From Lactococcus formosensis (lineage in GTDB: Bacteria > Bacillota > Bacilli > Lactobacillales > Streptococcaceae), in contig NZ_BOVP01000008.1 in assembly GCF_018403745.1 (NCBI RefSeq), forward strand, positions 19,848 through 83,847: a stretch of DNA of 64,000 nucleotides, in the 5' to 3' direction. How positions within the stretch are numbered: position 1 is the stretch's first letter; the number at the start of each line of letters is the position of its first letter. Positions 17,996 to 27,792 of this stretch are shown piece by piece. The translations under genes and the position numbers were made by a program. A model generated the notes under the pieces. It did no database searches. It was given only the letters and a program-made list of their open reading frames with translations, and had not been told where the DNA came from.

Positions 17996-18616
17996 CTAAT
18001 AAAGGTCTGGCTCTGCGCCAAGACCGAGCTCTTCATTGATTCGGAAAAGAACATCACGTGCCAGTATGGACTGATCAATATCGGTAGCATTATAATTTTT
18101 CATTGCCTTATAAAGAGCCCATACGCGAGCACGGATGACTGTTGCCTTATCAGCTTCAGCGGCAGAGAAAAATATCTTTCTTTGCTTCTCATCAAATATT
18201 TCCCATGCGATAGTCAAATCACAAGCAGGATCACCAACTAAGGAAGAGACTGTCTCAGCCACTCCCGAAAATTTATCAGACATTGTCCACACGGTGTCCA
18301 AGTTCAAACTTCCATGTAAAACAACTGCAGGCTTTGTCCATGGATTTTTTGAAGCTTTATCCCAGTATAAGCGCAGCCCTTCTATAGGTGCAATTCTTTT
18401 CATTTGATCCAACAGTGTCAAAAATTCAGCTTCAATGATCGGCAACATTAAGGGTGGTTCTTCCGCTCCCGTTGCTTCTAATTGGTGCAACTGATACACA
18501 AAATTCCCCAAGTCTTGAGCAAATGCTTTAGGCTGAGCCAAAGCATTAAAACCTACAGGTATTGCCTCACGAGTAGCAAATTTATCTGCTATAAAGTTAT
18601 TTACTGTTTCTTTCAT
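17996..18616 (-). CDS. APH-like (aminoglycoside phosphotransferase fold) protein, C-lobe only, degenerate
   Basis: 206 aa. The second half resembles the C-lobe of the APH/choline kinase family: VVLHGSLNLDTVW aligns with the HGDLHPGN catalytic loop, and LVGDPACDLTIAW with the GVGDPAYDLA motif. The catalytic Asp of HGD is Ser, and the metal-binding Asp of the DxD-like loop is replaced (AETVSS). The ATP-binding N-lobe is absent compared with ~300-residue relatives. So it is probably a pseudokinase or a binding protein. It is 12 nt from both neighbours in the fRMsr-APH-dnaX operon. Confidence 0.6.
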   Translation of the reverse strand: MKETVNNFIADKFATREAIPVGFNALAQPKAFAQDLGNFVYQLHQLEATGAEEPPLMLPIIEAEFLTLLDQMKRIAPIEGLRLYWDKASKNPWTKPAVVLHGSLNLDTVWTMSDKFSGVAETVSSLVGDPACDLTIAWEIFDEKQRKIFFSAAEADKATVIRARVWALYKAMKNYNATDIDQSILARDVLFRINEELGLGAEPDLY

Positions 18617-18628
18617 TGTTTACCTCAC

Positions 18629-19108
18629 TCAAAAAAATTTCCAATCCGTCATGTCTGATAAAATCTGGCAGAATTCTTCGAGATATTTTTGATCGACATC
18701 ATCATAAAAGGAAGTTTCTGAAGCATCCAAATCTAAAACTCCTTTTAATTCACCGTCTTTAATAATCGGTACTACAATTTCTGACAGTGCTCGGCTGTCA
18801 CAAGAAATATAGTTTTTATGTTCTTTAACATTGTCAACAATCAATGTTTGGCGTTTTTCTGCGGCTTCTCCACATACGCCTGCGCCTAATTTTATTTCGA
18901 CACAAGAAACACCGCCTTGAAAAGGGCCCAAAATAAGTTGTTCGCCATTGTACAAATAAAATCCTACAAAGACTTGATTAGGTAAGAAGTCATTGAGAAG
19001 GGCTGATGCGTTGGAGAGATTTGACAATGTATAGTTTTGTGCTGAAAGTAAACCTTTCAGTTGTAGATTAAGGAGTTCATATCCTTCAATTTTTTCGCTT
19101 TTATTCAT
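18629..19108 (-). CDS. msrC: GAF-domain free methionine-(R)-sulfoxide reductase
   Basis: 159 aa, a single GAF domain. The three cysteines of the fRMsr family are in place: GGVSC (69), GAGVCGEA (79) and ISCDSRA (103). This predicts reduction of free Met-R-sulfoxide in the cytoplasm by a disulfide relay. GAF-dnaX linkage also occurs in streptococci. A consensus promoter TTGACT-17-TATAAT ends 6 nt before the ATG, so the operon mRNA should be leaderless. Confidence 0.88.
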   Translation of the reverse strand: MNKSEKIEGYELLNLQLKGLLSAQNYTLSNLSNASALLNDFLPNQVFVGFYLYNGEQLILGPFQGGVSCVEIKLGAGVCGEAAEKRQTLIVDNVKEHKNYISCDSRALSEIVVPIIKDGELKGVLDLDASETSFYDDVDQKYLEEFCQILSDMTDWKFF

Positions 19109-19143
19109 CTTATAATTATAAACTTAACCCGCAATAGAGTCAA
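19106..19143 (-). promoter_or_regulatory. Leaderless promoter of the fRMsr-APH-dnaX operon
   Basis: Minus strand TTGACT (19138-19143), 17 nt, TATAAT (19115-19120), 6 nt, ATG (19106-19108). It has a near-consensus -35 with optimal spacing, making it the clearest case in the window. Confidence 0.8.
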
Positions 19144-19222
19144 TACATGGGGTTAAATTCTCTTTTATTTTCTTTTTGAAATCTCTTTTCCTTTGATTTT
19201 CTCTAACTTTTTTATCTAAACA

Positions 19223-19260
19223 TTGTCCTCTATAGGCTTTTGTGTCATAATAAAAATATG
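19223..19260 (+). promoter_or_regulatory. Leaderless promoter of chorismate mutase
   Basis: TTGTCC (19223-19228), 17 nt, CATAAT (19246-19251) with a TG at -15/-14, 6 nt, ATG at 19258. Confidence 0.7.
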
Positions 19261-19527
19261 ACTTTAGAAAAAATTCGTAAAGAAATTGACGCACTCGATG
19301 ATCACATGATTGACCTATTAATAAGACGCATGACCTTAGTTGAAGAGGTCATCATCGCTAAGGCAGAAGAAAATAGAGATGTCTATGACTCTGGCCGAGA
19401 AGCATTTATCCTCGAAAAGATAAAAAAAAGGACCGAGGATCCACAATATACGTCCGCTGTCCAAGCTATCTATAAAGAAATCATGAAACATTCCCGAGAA
19501 TATCAAGAAAAAAATCGCATTAAATAG
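19258..19527 (+). CDS. Chorismate mutase (AroQ type)
   Basis: 89 aa all-helical AroQ domain converting chorismate to prephenate for Phe/Tyr synthesis. The core is LEKIRKEIDALDDHMIDLLI, then R-M-T-L-VEEV-I-AK and VYDSGRE. The ATG at 19258 is preferred over the in-frame TTG at 19240, because the predicted transcription start falls on this ATG. It is a monofunctional stand-alone enzyme, not fused to prephenate dehydratase. Its last 8 nt overlap the convergent gene. Confidence 0.9.
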   Translation: MTLEKIRKEIDALDDHMIDLLIRRMTLVEEVIIAKAEENRDVYDSGREAFILEKIKKRTEDPQYTSAVQAIYKEIMKHSREYQEKNRIK

Positions 19528-19951
19528 CGATTTTTCCTTTCATACTTGAACGCAAGGCCATATATTCTAATTGTGGCAAATCCAAGAGAATAACTTTGCT
19601 GCTTTTGATTAAATCCGAGGAAAGCAGTGCATTCAAAAAACCTTTAATTTCTGTCGTTCCTAATTCAAGACACTCTACAAAAATGATATGTTGAGGGGCT
19701 TTCATTTGGGCAAGCAACGCCTTAAAATCTTCTTGTTGTAGTGCTGATTCTGGGTCTTGGCGATTAACGACAGTCAAATCTTCCTTCGCAGACAAATATT
19801 TGGAAGCAAAGTCCTCAAACAATACACCATCAGAAGCTGATTCCTGCGGTCCAGATACTGCATAGGCTCCTCTCTCCAACATCGCAAGTTTGGCAACCTG
19901 TCCATAGTCTATTTTATCTATAATATTTTTTAAATCTTCTTTTATATCCAT
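19520..19951 (-). CDS. Hypothetical protein, 143 aa
   Basis: No family recognised. Predicted alpha/beta and soluble, with no signal peptide or membrane segment. The C-terminal half alternates short strands and helices (HIIFVECLELG, KVILLDLPQLEYMAL). It converges with chorismate mutase with an 8-nt overlap and lies downstream of glnA behind a terminator. A TATACT about 20 nt upstream and a weak AGAGA site support a separate gene. Confidence 0.6.
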   Translation of the reverse strand: MDIKEDLKNIIDKIDYGQVAKLAMLERGAYAVSGPQESASDGVLFEDFASKYLSAKEDLTVVNRQDPESALQQEDFKALLAQMKAPQHIIFVECLELGTTEIKGFLNALLSSDLIKSSKVILLDLPQLEYMALRSSMKGKIAI

Positions 19952-19983
19952 ATCTCTAGTTTAGTCTTTTTAGTATAAAAATT

Positions 19984-20008
19984 CAAAAAAAGCATCTCAA
20001 GGATGCTT
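19984..20008 (-). terminator. glnA terminator
   Basis: Minus strand AAGCATC-CTTGA-GATGCTT followed by TTTTTT. Confidence 0.9.
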
Positions 20009-20015
20009 CTCGCTT

Positions 20016-21356
20016 TTAATAAAGTTCTAAATAGTTATCGATTTCCCATTGACTGACAAATTGTGCATAACTCGCCCATTCGATTTTCTTAGCTTCAACA
20101 AAGTTAACCAAAACATGTTCACCCAAAGCAGCTGTCACTACTTCATCTTCACGTAATGCTTTCACAGCATTGTGCAAAGTCGAAGGCAAGTCTGTAATAC
20201 CATGCGCTTTACGCTCACTTTCGGTCATTACATAAATATTCGCTTCAACAGCTTCTGGCGCGGCAATTTTATTTTCAATCCCATCAAGCCCTGATGCAAG
20301 GAGAACAGCCATTGTCAAGTAAGGATTGGCTGACGGATCCACTGAGCGAAGTTCCACGCGTGTAGACATTCCACGAGATGCTGGTACGCGAATCAGCGGT
20401 GAGCGGTTACGTCCGGCCCAGGCAATGTAAACAGGAGCTTCATATCCAGGTACCAAACGCTTGTAACTGTTGACTGTTGGATTAGTAATAGCTGTGTAGT
20501 TATAAGCATGTTGGAGCAAGCCACCAATAAAGTAGTTGGCAGCTTCCGAAAGTCCCATGTCACCCGCTTCATCGTAGAAGGCATTTCGGCCATCTTCTGT
20601 AAAGAGCGACATATTACAGTGCATACCAGAACCATTGATACCAAACTTAGGTTTAGCCATAAAGGTTGCGTGTAAACCATGTTTACGTGCGATTGTTTTC
20701 ACTACAAGTTTAAAGATTTGAATATTATCGCAAGCTTTCAATGCATCTGTATACTTGAAGTCAATCTCATGTTGCCCAACGGCTACTTCATGGTGACTTG
20801 CTTCTACTTCAAAACCAAGATCGGTAAGGACATTAACGATTTCGCGACGTGTATTCCCCGCCAAATCAGTTGGTGCAAGATCAAAATATCCACCTTTATC
20901 GTTTACTTCCAAGGTTGGTTCTTGATTTTCATCAAGCTTGAAGAGGAAAAACTCAGGCTCTGGACCAAGATTGAATTTTTTGAAGCCTAATTTTTCCATA
21001 TTTTTCAGATTACGTTTTAATACGCCACGTGGATCTCCTGGGAAAGGTTGACCTTCTGCCGTATACACGTCACAGATTACGCCAGCTACTTTTCCGTATT
21101 CGTCTCCCCAAGGGAAGATAATCCATGTGTCCCAATCGGGATAGAGATACATATCTGATTCATTGATACGGACAAAACCTTCAATTGAACTGCCATCAAA
21201 CATCATCTTGTTGTCAAAAAGTTTGTCTAACTGTTCATCAGTTGCTGGAACTTCTACGTTTTTAAGCGTTCCTAAAATGTCGGTAAACATCAGGCGTAAG
21301 AACTTGATATTTTTTTCTTTGACATCACGACGGATGTTTGCTGCTGTGATTCCCAT
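20016..21356 (-). CDS. glnA: Glutamine synthetase, type I-alpha
   Basis: 446 aa, the short GSI-alpha form of Firmicutes. It makes glutamine from glutamate, ammonia and ATP. Signatures: FDGSSIEGF near the N-terminus, GPEPEFFLF (metal ligands), [17 protein letters not shown] and [13 protein letters not shown]. There is no adenylylation tyrosine loop, as expected for the feedback-inhibited form. It follows glnR in one operon; GlnR control is indicated by the box upstream of glnR. Confidence 0.98.
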   Translation of the reverse strand: MGITAANIRRDVKEKNIKFLRLMFTDILGTLKNVEVPATDEQLDKLFDNKMMFDGSSIEGFVRINESDMYLYPDWDTWIIFPWGDEYGKVAGVICDVYTAEGQPFPGDPRGVLKRNLKNMEKLGFKKFNLGPEPEFFLFKLDENQEPTLEVNDKGGYFDLAPTDLAGNTRREIVNVLTDLGFEVEASHHEVAVGQHEIDFKYTDALKACDNIQIFKLVVKTIARKHGLHATFMAKPKFGINGSGMHCNMSLFTEDGRNAFYDEAGDMGLSEAANYFIGGLLQHAYNYTAITNPTVNSYKRLVPGYEAPVYIAWAGRNRSPLIRVPASRGMSTRVELRSVDPSANPYLTMAVLLASGLDGIENKIAAPEAVEANIYVMTESERKAHGITDLPSTLHNAVKALREDEVVTAALGEHVLVNFVEAKKIEWASYAQFVSQWEIDNYLELY

Positions 21357-21412
21357 AATACGGCTCCTTTTAAGAATAAACGATGCTTCAATATCTTATA
21401 TGTAAGTTTTTC

Positions 21413-21778
21413 TTACATACGCGGCTGATTAAAATGAGTTAATGTTGGATGTCCGAAACGTCCTTGCTGGGCAAATTCACGTTCTAAGGCAAGGTGTACT
21501 TCACTAATAGAGAGATTTTTCATTGCTTTCTTCTTCCTTTGAGCATAGATACGCTTAATGTCAGCTATATTATTACCCTCTGAAAGTAAATCAGCAATAT
21601 CAAAAACAATCTCAATATCGTTAAGAGAATACATCCGGCGATTACCTTCATTACGTTCTGGAAAAAGTAATCCTTGTTCCTCATAATAGCGAATTTGTCT
21701 TGCACTCAATCCTGTTAGTTTCATAACAGTACCAATAGGTAGCACTGCTAGGGAGTGTCTCAATTCACGTTCTTTCAC
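21413..21778 (-). CDS. glnR: MerR-family nitrogen repressor GlnR
   Basis: 121 aa. A MerR winged HTH (about 12-80; MKLTGLSARQIRYYEEQGLL) is followed by a short C-terminal tail with GRFGHPTLTHFNQPRM, the segment through which feedback-inhibited glutamine synthetase activates GlnR. It starts with GTG (21776-21778) preceded by GAGGAG. First gene of glnRA, preceded by a consensus promoter and a perfect GlnR box, so it is autoregulated. Confidence 0.96.
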   Translation of the reverse strand: MKERELRHSLAVLPIGTVMKLTGLSARQIRYYEEQGLLFPERNEGNRRMYSLNDIEIVFDIADLLSEGNNIADIKRIYAQRKKKAMKNLSISEVHLALEREFAQQGRFGHPTLTHFNQPRM

Positions 21779-21811
21779 CCGTCATCTCCTCAACTTCAAC
21801 TCTATGGCCAT

Positions 21812-21865
21812 ATTATAAACCTAGTTTCATTTCTTGTCAAAGGTTTATGTCACATTATATAACAT
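21812..21865 (-). promoter_or_regulatory. glnRA promoter and GlnR box
   Basis: Minus strand TTGACA (21835-21840), 17 nt, TATAAT (21812-21817). Just upstream, 21847-21865 reads ATGTCA-N7-TAACAT, an exact match to the GlnR consensus TGTNA-N7-TNACA. The box touches the stop codon of the phosphatase gene. Confidence 0.92.
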
Positions 21866-22299
21866 TAATTGCTGTTATTTTCTAAAATTTTTAAACAGCC
21901 TTCTTTTACCAAGCGGTAAGTTTCTTCGAAATCCCCCGTATACCAAGGGTCAGGAACTGATTTATTCAAGAGCATTTTTATTTTATTTTTTTGATCTGCA
22001 GGAGCCATTTTTTCTAAATTTTCTTTATTTGATGCATCCATTGCAATAATTTTATCAAAATATTGAAAATCCTCTTGTGAAATCTGTTGACTTCCTTTAG
22101 CCGAATCAAATGCAATGCCATGTGCAGTTAAAAGAGAGCGTGTCCCTGGATGGATTGGATTGCCATGTTCCCAACTCGATGTGGCTCTACTTTCCACTTC
22201 GAAACTTTTCCCCTCTTTTTCAGCTAAATCCTTCATGACAAACTCAGCCATGGGGCTCCGACAAATATTACCTAAGCAGACGAATACTATTTTTTCCAT
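21865..22299 (-). CDS. Low-molecular-weight protein-tyrosine phosphatase
   Basis: 144 aa. The P-loop CLGNICRS (C-x5-R-S) begins at residue 8 and the general acid lies in the C-terminal DPWYTGDF (DP motif). It dephosphorylates phosphotyrosine proteins, or possibly arginine-phosphorylated ones as in the YwlE branch; VCLGNICRSPMAEF does not separate the two by eye. TATAAT with TGC lies 6 nt before the ATG. Confidence 0.93.
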   Translation of the reverse strand: MEKIVFVCLGNICRSPMAEFVMKDLAEKEGKSFEVESRATSSWEHGNPIHPGTRSLLTAHGIAFDSAKGSQQISQEDFQYFDKIIAMDASNKENLEKMAPADQKNKIKMLLNKSVPDPWYTGDFEETYRLVKEGCLKILENNSN

Positions 22300-22314
22300 A
22301 TCTTCATTATAGCA
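22297..22314 (-). promoter_or_regulatory. Leaderless-type promoter of the phosphatase gene
   Basis: Minus strand TGC-TATAAT, 6 nt (GAAGAT), ATG. Confidence 0.7.
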
Positions 22315-22378
22315 TAGCTATGAGCATAAAAATTACTATATAAGGTAAATTTATTTGAACATGGCCTGAAAGAAAAAT

Positions 22379-22405
22379 AAAAAATACTCCATATAGAGTA
22401 TTTTT
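22379..22405 (-). terminator. ruvB terminator
   Basis: AAAATACTC-CATATA-GAGTATTTT stem that overlaps the end of ruvB, with a T-rich run on the minus strand. Confidence 0.75.
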
Positions 22406-23402
22406 ATTTTTCTTGATAAGGATAACCTAGATGTTCATAGGCTTTAGGCGTCGCTTTACGCCCTTGTTTCGTTCTAATGATAAAGCCCTTTTGAATCAGA
22501 TAAGGTTCATACATATCTTCAACAGTCTCTTGGTCTTCTGCTATATTAACAGCTAATGTCCCTAAACCTACAGGTCCTCCATTATACATTTCAATCATTG
22601 TACGTAGAATTTTTTGGTCAATATAGTCAAGACCCGCATTGTCAACATCCAAAATCTGAAGTGCTTTATCTGTGATTTCTTTATCCACACGACCATCACC
22701 CATAATTTGCGCAAAATCTCGAACACGCTTCAGTAAGCGATTGGCGATACGCGGTGTACCTCGGCTCCGTAATGCAATCTCAAGTGCACCTTGGTCCACA
22801 ATCTCTACTTCAAATATATCTGCTGTACGCTTAACAATTTCCTCCAAGTCCCGCTCAGTATAATATTCCATGTGGGCTGAAATTCCAAATCTCGCACGTA
22901 GTGGATTTGAAAGCATTCCAGCACGTGTTGTTGCGCCCACTAAAGTAAAGGGCGGCAAGTCCAAGTGCACCGAGCGACTACCATCGCCAGACCCCAGCAT
23001 GATATCGATATAGAAGTCCTCCATAGCTGAATAAAGAACCTCTTCTACTTGCATAGGCATGCGATGGATTTCATCAATGAAAAGAACATCTCCTGGCTCA
23101 AGTTCATTCAAGATAGCAACCAAATCTCCCGGCTTTTCAATTGCTGGACCAGACGTTTGTTTGATGTTTACCCCTAGCTCATTCGAAATAACAAAGGCCA
23201 TGGTTGTTTTCCCCAAACCAGGAGGACCAAAAAGAAGCACGTGATCCAGCACTTCTTCACGTAGCCTTGCTGCTTTGATAAATATTTCAAGTTGTTCTTT
23301 AACCTTGTCTTGACCGATGTATTGATTGAAAAATTGAGGTCGTAAAGACTTTTCAACCATCATTTCATCTTCAAGTGGTGTTGCAGATAAGTTTTCGTTC
23401 AT
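22404..23402 (-). CDS. ruvB: Holliday junction branch-migration ATPase RuvB
   Basis: 332 aa AAA+ motor. Walker A GPPGLGKT (about 60-67), Walker [10 protein letters not shown], sensor 1 LVGATTRAG, and the C-terminal winged helix with GPVGLGTLA. It works with RuvA on Holliday junctions. It follows ruvA by 37 nt but also has its own TATAAT 7 nt before the ATG, so it may have an internal leaderless transcript. Confidence 0.97.
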   Translation of the reverse strand: MNENLSATPLEDEMMVEKSLRPQFFNQYIGQDKVKEQLEIFIKAARLREEVLDHVLLFGPPGLGKTTMAFVISNELGVNIKQTSGPAIEKPGDLVAILNELEPGDVLFIDEIHRMPMQVEEVLYSAMEDFYIDIMLGSGDGSRSVHLDLPPFTLVGATTRAGMLSNPLRARFGISAHMEYYTERDLEEIVKRTADIFEVEIVDQGALEIALRSRGTPRIANRLLKRVRDFAQIMGDGRVDKEITDKALQILDVDNAGLDYIDQKILRTMIEMYNGGPVGLGTLAVNIAEDQETVEDMYEPYLIQKGFIIRTKQGRKATPKAYEHLGYPYQEK

Positions 23403-23418
23403 TATCTTTATTATAACA
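23400..23418 (-). promoter_or_regulatory. Leaderless-type promoter of ruvB
   Basis: Minus strand TGT-TATAAT, 7 nt (AAAGATA), ATG, inside the short ruvA-ruvB gap. Confidence 0.55.
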
Positions 23419-23439
23419 AAAATCCGTAGCGTACGGATT

Positions 23440-24030
23440 TTATTTCATCATTAATTTGAGGGCAGCTTTGATATACTCTTCACTTGTCAATCCAGTTTCA
23501 ACTTCAAGTTTCTTCTGAATTTTCTTAAGTTCAGTTGCTTTATAGCCTAGGGCTTGCAAAGCTTCAATCGCTTCAATAAGGGCTAGATTTTCATTTTTAG
23601 CAGTGGTTTTGACCATTTCAGCTGAAGCTGTAGCATCAAACTTACCAGCTAGATCCAGAACCATCTGCATCGCTGTTTTTTTGCCGACACCTGGGAATTT
23701 TGTCAAGTACTTGATATCACTATTGTCAATCGCATGCACAAGACCCACGTTATCATCGGCAGCAATGATTGCTAAGGCAGATTTTGGCCCAATGCCTGAT
23801 ACGCTAATCAAACGTAAAAACAAAGCTTTCTCTGCATCATCCATAAAGCCGTATAAGCTATGTGCATCTTCCCGAATAACTTGATGCACATATATTGTAA
23901 TCCCTTGATTCATCATATGAGACCAAGCATAGGGGTTTGCCACATTGATGAGATAACCAATATTTGCGACATCAACAACGATATACGTTGGCGTAATTTT
24001 AACTAGCTTGCCTTGAAAGTATTCGTACAT
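23440..24030 (-). CDS. ruvA: Holliday junction DNA helicase subunit RuvA
   Basis: 196 aa: N-terminal OB domain (1-62; [20 protein letters not shown]), tandem helix-hairpin-helix ([12 protein letters not shown] and [13 protein letters not shown]), and a C-terminal RuvB-contacting domain (about 145-196). The ATG overlaps the TAA of the glycosyltransferase upstream (TAATG), which indicates translational coupling. Confidence 0.97.
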   Translation of the reverse strand: MYEYFQGKLVKITPTYIVVDVANIGYLINVANPYAWSHMMNQGITIYVHQVIREDAHSLYGFMDDAEKALFLRLISVSGIGPKSALAIIAADDNVGLVHAIDNSDIKYLTKFPGVGKKTAMQMVLDLAGKFDATASAEMVKTTAKNENLALIEAIEALQALGYKATELKKIQKKLEVETGLTSEEYIKAALKLMMK

Positions 24031-24992
24031 TATTCCTCATCGCCTTCTGTGTTAATAAAGTCTTGGATAATAAAGCGTGGACGTGCTTTAACTTCAAGGA
24101 AAATTTTACCGATATACTCACCAATAATCCCGAGAGCTAAAAGCTGAATCCCACCTAGCCCAATAATGGCAACCATAATTGAAGCCCATCCAGTTGTTGG
24201 GAAACCTCCGATGAAATGACGTACTACAACATAAATCCCAGCTACAAAAGCAAGAAGGAACATTATCAATCCAGTCCAAAAAATAAAACGCATCGGTGTT
24301 GCTGAAGTGGAAGTGATACCATCAATCGCAAAACTCACCATCTTTTTGAGGGGATACTTGCTTTCCCCTGCAAAGCGTTCCCCACGTTTATAGTAAACAT
24401 TGGTTGATTTATATCCCACAAGAGGGACCATTCCACGTAAAAAGAGATTTACTTCCTCATACTCAGCCAAACCATTTAAGGCGCGACTGCTCATCAGGCG
24501 AAAGTCTGCCGAATTGGGCACAGATTCACTGCCTAATTTCTTCATCAAACCATAAAAAGCCATTGCTGTACGACGTTTAAAGGCCGTATCAGTATCACGA
24601 TTATCACGTACACCATAAACTACTTCGTAGCCCTTTTCATACTCCTCAAGCATCGCATCAATAGCATTGATATCATCCTGCAAGTCTGCATCCATCGAAA
24701 TAACAGCATCTGCTAAGTCTTTAACTTGCATCAAACCTGCCAAAAGTGCATTTTGGTGACCTCTGTTACGTGAGAGATTGATACCACTAAACATAGGATT
24801 AGCCGCATGTTTTTCTTGAATTTTTTCCCAAGTGCTGTCTCGCGAACCATCATTAACATAAACTACACGGCTTTTTTCATCAATCTTGCCAGCTTTTTTC
24901 AAAGCTGCATATTTCTCTTCAAGGCGGCGAGATGTTTCATCAAGTACCAATTCTTCGTTGTAACAAGGGACTACCATGTATAAAGTTGTCAT
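24030..24992 (-). CDS. Polyprenyl-phosphate glycosyltransferase (GT2, GtrB/DPM1-like)
   Basis: 320 aa from the ATG at 24990-24992, which has AGGAAAAGAAG upstream; the frame can be extended with a TTG but without a better site. GT2 catalytic domain: [29 protein letters not shown]. Two C-terminal membrane segments (about 225-250 and 265-290) and a basic tail match enzymes that load undecaprenyl phosphate with a sugar. It is inserted between mutL (20 nt away) and ruvA (overlapping), so it rides on a DNA-repair transcript. Confidence 0.9.
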   Translation of the reverse strand: MTTLYMVVPCYNEELVLDETSRRLEEKYAALKKAGKIDEKSRVVYVNDGSRDSTWEKIQEKHAANPMFSGINLSRNRGHQNALLAGLMQVKDLADAVISMDADLQDDINAIDAMLEEYEKGYEVVYGVRDNRDTDTAFKRRTAMAFYGLMKKLGSESVPNSADFRLMSSRALNGLAEYEEVNLFLRGMVPLVGYKSTNVYYKRGERFAGESKYPLKKMVSFAIDGITSTSATPMRFIFWTGLIMFLLAFVAGIYVVVRHFIGGFPTTGWASIMVAIIGLGGIQLLALGIIGEYIGKIFLEVKARPRFIIQDFINTEGDEE

Positions 24993-25012
24993 TTTTCTTC
25001 TTTTCCTATTTT

Positions 25013-26899
25013 TTAATTTATATTCTTCCAACTTGCGGCTTTGGAGAGATGAGTTTCTTGACGTCGTCGGAACATTTTTTCTAAATCTCCACCATTAAAA
25101 TGGACAATCGTCGGACGTCCATGCGCACAAGAGTAAGGATTCTCACAAGTAGCAAGTTCTTTGACTAATGCTCGCGCTGATTCTGCATCAAGGGGATGAT
25201 TTGCCTTAATTGAGCTCTTACAAGCTACCATTGTCGCCAAGTCGTGTCGATATTTTTTGACCGAGAACTCTTTTGTCAAAAGGATTTCATCAATCATCTC
25301 ATAAACTGTTTCTTCTAAGTCATTTTCTTGAAGCCAAGTGGGATGTTCTCTCAGAATAAGTTGATTTTCTCCATATTCTTCAAGGAACACCCCCGCCTCT
25401 TCCAAAATCGATTTTCGATCTAAAAGCATCAAAAAATCATTCTTTGGAAGACTAAAAATGTATGGAGCCAGCAAAATCTGTTGATCCATGCTGACTTCAC
25501 CGATTTTATCACGCCAATATTCATATTTTATGCGTTCTTGAGCTGCATGCTGATCGATAATATATAGACCATCCTGCGCTTGACAAAGCAGGTAAGTAGC
25601 ATGCAGTTGCGCCAGATATTCCAGGTCAGGAAAGGGCTGATTTTCTTCTACTATCTTTGAGCTTCCAATCGGTTGCTTTTCTTCAACCACAACTTCTTCG
25701 AAAATAGAGGCTGTGCGGAGTTCTTCTGAAGGTACAACATTCTCCTGAGGTATACTGTACTCCTCATGCACCTGAATTTTATCAACAAAGAAATCCTGAC
25801 TTACCTTATCATAATAAAGGTTTGTTGATTTGCTCCCACTTGTAACTTCTGGTTGTTCCTCTACTTTCGCGCGCCGGGAATTTAGATTTTCCAATGCATC
25901 AGGAATTAAAGTTTGCTCCACAAAAACACTTTGAATTGCCTCCGTAATCAAGCGCATCAGTTCACGCTCTTTTGATAAGCGTACTTCTTGTTTCGTCGGG
26001 TGCACATTAACATCGGCTAATTGCGGATCAATCTTAATGGAAAGCACAGCAATAGGGAAACGCCCTACCATCAATCGGTTTCCATAACCTTCGAGGATTG
26101 CACGGTTCAACAAGAAATTTTTGATAAAGCGTCCATTTATCATCAAAGTGATGTAATTACGGTTTGCACGTGTTAGCTCAGGTAGACTCACATATCCCGA
26201 AAGCGTAAAATCTAAATCTTCCGCTTCTACTTTTAACATTTTTTTAGCAGTCGGAAGGCCATACACACTTGCAATAACTTGCCGTAGGTCACCATTCCCC
26301 GCCGTCTTCATCAGCTCCCTACCTTCATTAATCAGTGTAAAAGAAATCTCAGGGTGAGCCATACTTTGACGATTAATGACATCCGTGATATGGCTAAGTT
26401 CCGCTTGCAAAGAGCGAATATATTTTAAGCGTGCCGGCGTATTGTAGAAAAGGTTTTGTACAGTAACTTTCGTTCCTTCTCTTTGGGCAATTGCTTCTAA
26501 TGTGTCCACTTTTCCACCATGACTAATCAAACGCGTGCCTGACTCTTCATCTGTCACACTCGTCTCAATAGAAAATTCACTAACTGAAGCAATCGAAGGC
26601 ATCGCTTCACCCCGAAAGCCGAGAGTACGGATTTTAAACAAATCCGCTTTGTTTCTTATTTTACTGGTTGCATGCCGCTTCAAAGACTTAGCAACATCTT
26701 CTTTTTCAATCCCCGTTCCATTGTCAATCACTTCAATGAGTCGTAAGCCACTCTCTTGAATTTTTACAACGATTCGTGTCGCACCAGCATCAATTGAGTT
26801 TTCTACTAATTCTTTTACAACGCTAGCAGGCCGTTCTACCACTTCACCAGCTGCTATCTGATTAGCAAGTGATTCATCAAGTTCGATTATTTTTCCCAC
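25013..26899 (-). CDS. mutL: DNA mismatch repair protein MutL
   Basis: 628 aa. GHKL ATPase motifs [30 protein letters not shown]; the central linker is low in similarity; the C-terminal endonuclease region carries QEHAAQERI (as DQHAAQERI), [12 protein letters not shown] and the zinc-site C-AHGRP-T. It starts with GTG at 26897-26899, with GGAGGT 8 nt upstream. First gene of the mutL-GT2-ruvA group. Confidence 0.97.
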   Translation of the reverse strand: MGKIIELDESLANQIAAGEVVERPASVVKELVENSIDAGATRIVVKIQESGLRLIEVIDNGTGIEKEDVAKSLKRHATSKIRNKADLFKIRTLGFRGEAMPSIASVSEFSIETSVTDEESGTRLISHGGKVDTLEAIAQREGTKVTVQNLFYNTPARLKYIRSLQAELSHITDVINRQSMAHPEISFTLINEGRELMKTAGNGDLRQVIASVYGLPTAKKMLKVEAEDLDFTLSGYVSLPELTRANRNYITLMINGRFIKNFLLNRAILEGYGNRLMVGRFPIAVLSIKIDPQLADVNVHPTKQEVRLSKERELMRLITEAIQSVFVEQTLIPDALENLNSRRAKVEEQPEVTSGSKSTNLYYDKVSQDFFVDKIQVHEEYSIPQENVVPSEELRTASIFEEVVVEEKQPIGSSKIVEENQPFPDLEYLAQLHATYLLCQAQDGLYIIDQHAAQERIKYEYWRDKIGEVSMDQQILLAPYIFSLPKNDFLMLLDRKSILEEAGVFLEEYGENQLILREHPTWLQENDLEETVYEMIDEILLTKEFSVKKYRHDLATMVACKSSIKANHPLDAESARALVKELATCENPYSCAHGRPTIVHFNGGDLEKMFRRRQETHLSKAASWKNIN

Positions 26900-27009
26900 T
26901 TATTCAGACCTCCGCATCAAGCGACTGTTTCTCTTTTTCATAGTCAGTACTTATTATAGCATATTTTCAAGAGACAAATTTGAAAGCTGAAGAGCTTCTT
27001 GACAACAAA

Positions 27010-27045
27010 GAGAACCTCTCCTGAAATACACCGGAGAGGCCTCTC
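27010..27045 (-). terminator. Hairpin terminator after the acidic membrane protein gene
   Basis: CCTCTCC / GGAGAGG (27015-27021, 27033-27039) extended by GAGA/TCTC, followed on the minus strand by TTCTCTTT. The T run is weak. Confidence 0.6.
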
Positions 27046-27069
27046 ATATTATCACTTCATCAATCTATT

Positions 27070-27723
27070 TTAATACTGAAGCTGATCCATGTTACTAAAT
27101 ATAGCTGCACCAAGAATCATAAAGAAAAGTAAAAGCAGTACGATGACTATTGCGCCAATGATAAAAGCAACTAGACCTGCACGATTCCAGCCATCCATAA
27201 CCTTACGGAACTCTTCTTCATCACGGTAGTGATTGTCTGGATTTTGTAGGGCCCAACGTTCCCCATTGATACCGAAAACAATAGCCCATACAATACCAAA
27301 AATCCAGCCAAGCCAGGGAATGAACACCAGTAAACTGAGTAAACCTAAATAAGAACGATTAGCTATACCAAAGAAGACAGGCATAGCCATTGCACCCCAG
27401 TTCCATTTTGGATTTATTCCTGATTTGACACGGTTATCTGCCAAAAATGGCTCGTCTGCATAATTATGTTGAGAAACTTTAGGTTCTTCTGTTACCTCTT
27501 TTTCAGAAATAAAATCATCATTTATTTCTGAAAAAGGTACTTCAGTCTTTTCTTCCGTTGTAGCTTCTATGACTTCCACTGGCGTATCTTCAGGGCTCTC
27601 TGTTTCGGCCACTACAAGAGTTTCTTCTGTTACTTCAGGAGCAATGTCAGCTGCCCCTTCTTCCATATTTTCAACTTCGGGGATTTCCGGTGTTTCTACG
27701 ATTTTATCTTTATCTTCCGCCAT
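27070..27723 (-). CDS. Membrane protein with acidic N-terminal region
   Basis: 217 aa from the ATG at 27721-27723 (AAAGGAG 8 nt upstream). Residues 1-90 are very acidic and Glu/Val/Thr-rich, probably disordered and cytoplasmic. Then follow three hydrophobic segments (about 110-130, 133-155, 185-212) with a soluble loop GERWALQNPDNHYRDEEEF. This loop pattern (G-x-x-WA-x-N-x-x-x-Y, EEF) recurs in small lactococcal and streptococcal membrane proteins of unknown role. It sits between mutS and mutL; no link to repair is shown. Confidence 0.75.
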   Translation of the reverse strand: MAEDKDKIVETPEIPEVENMEEGAADIAPEVTEETLVVAETESPEDTPVEVIEATTEEKTEVPFSEINDDFISEKEVTEEPKVSQHNYADEPFLADNRVKSGINPKWNWGAMAMPVFFGIANRSYLGLLSLLVFIPWLGWIFGIVWAIVFGINGERWALQNPDNHYRDEEEFRKVMDGWNRAGLVAFIIGAIVIVLLLLFFMILGAAIFSNMDQLQY

Positions 27724-27792
27724 AGACTCTCCTTTTAACACTTCTTTATTTATTCACTTTATTCTAACAATTTTACTATTAAAAACCAAATC

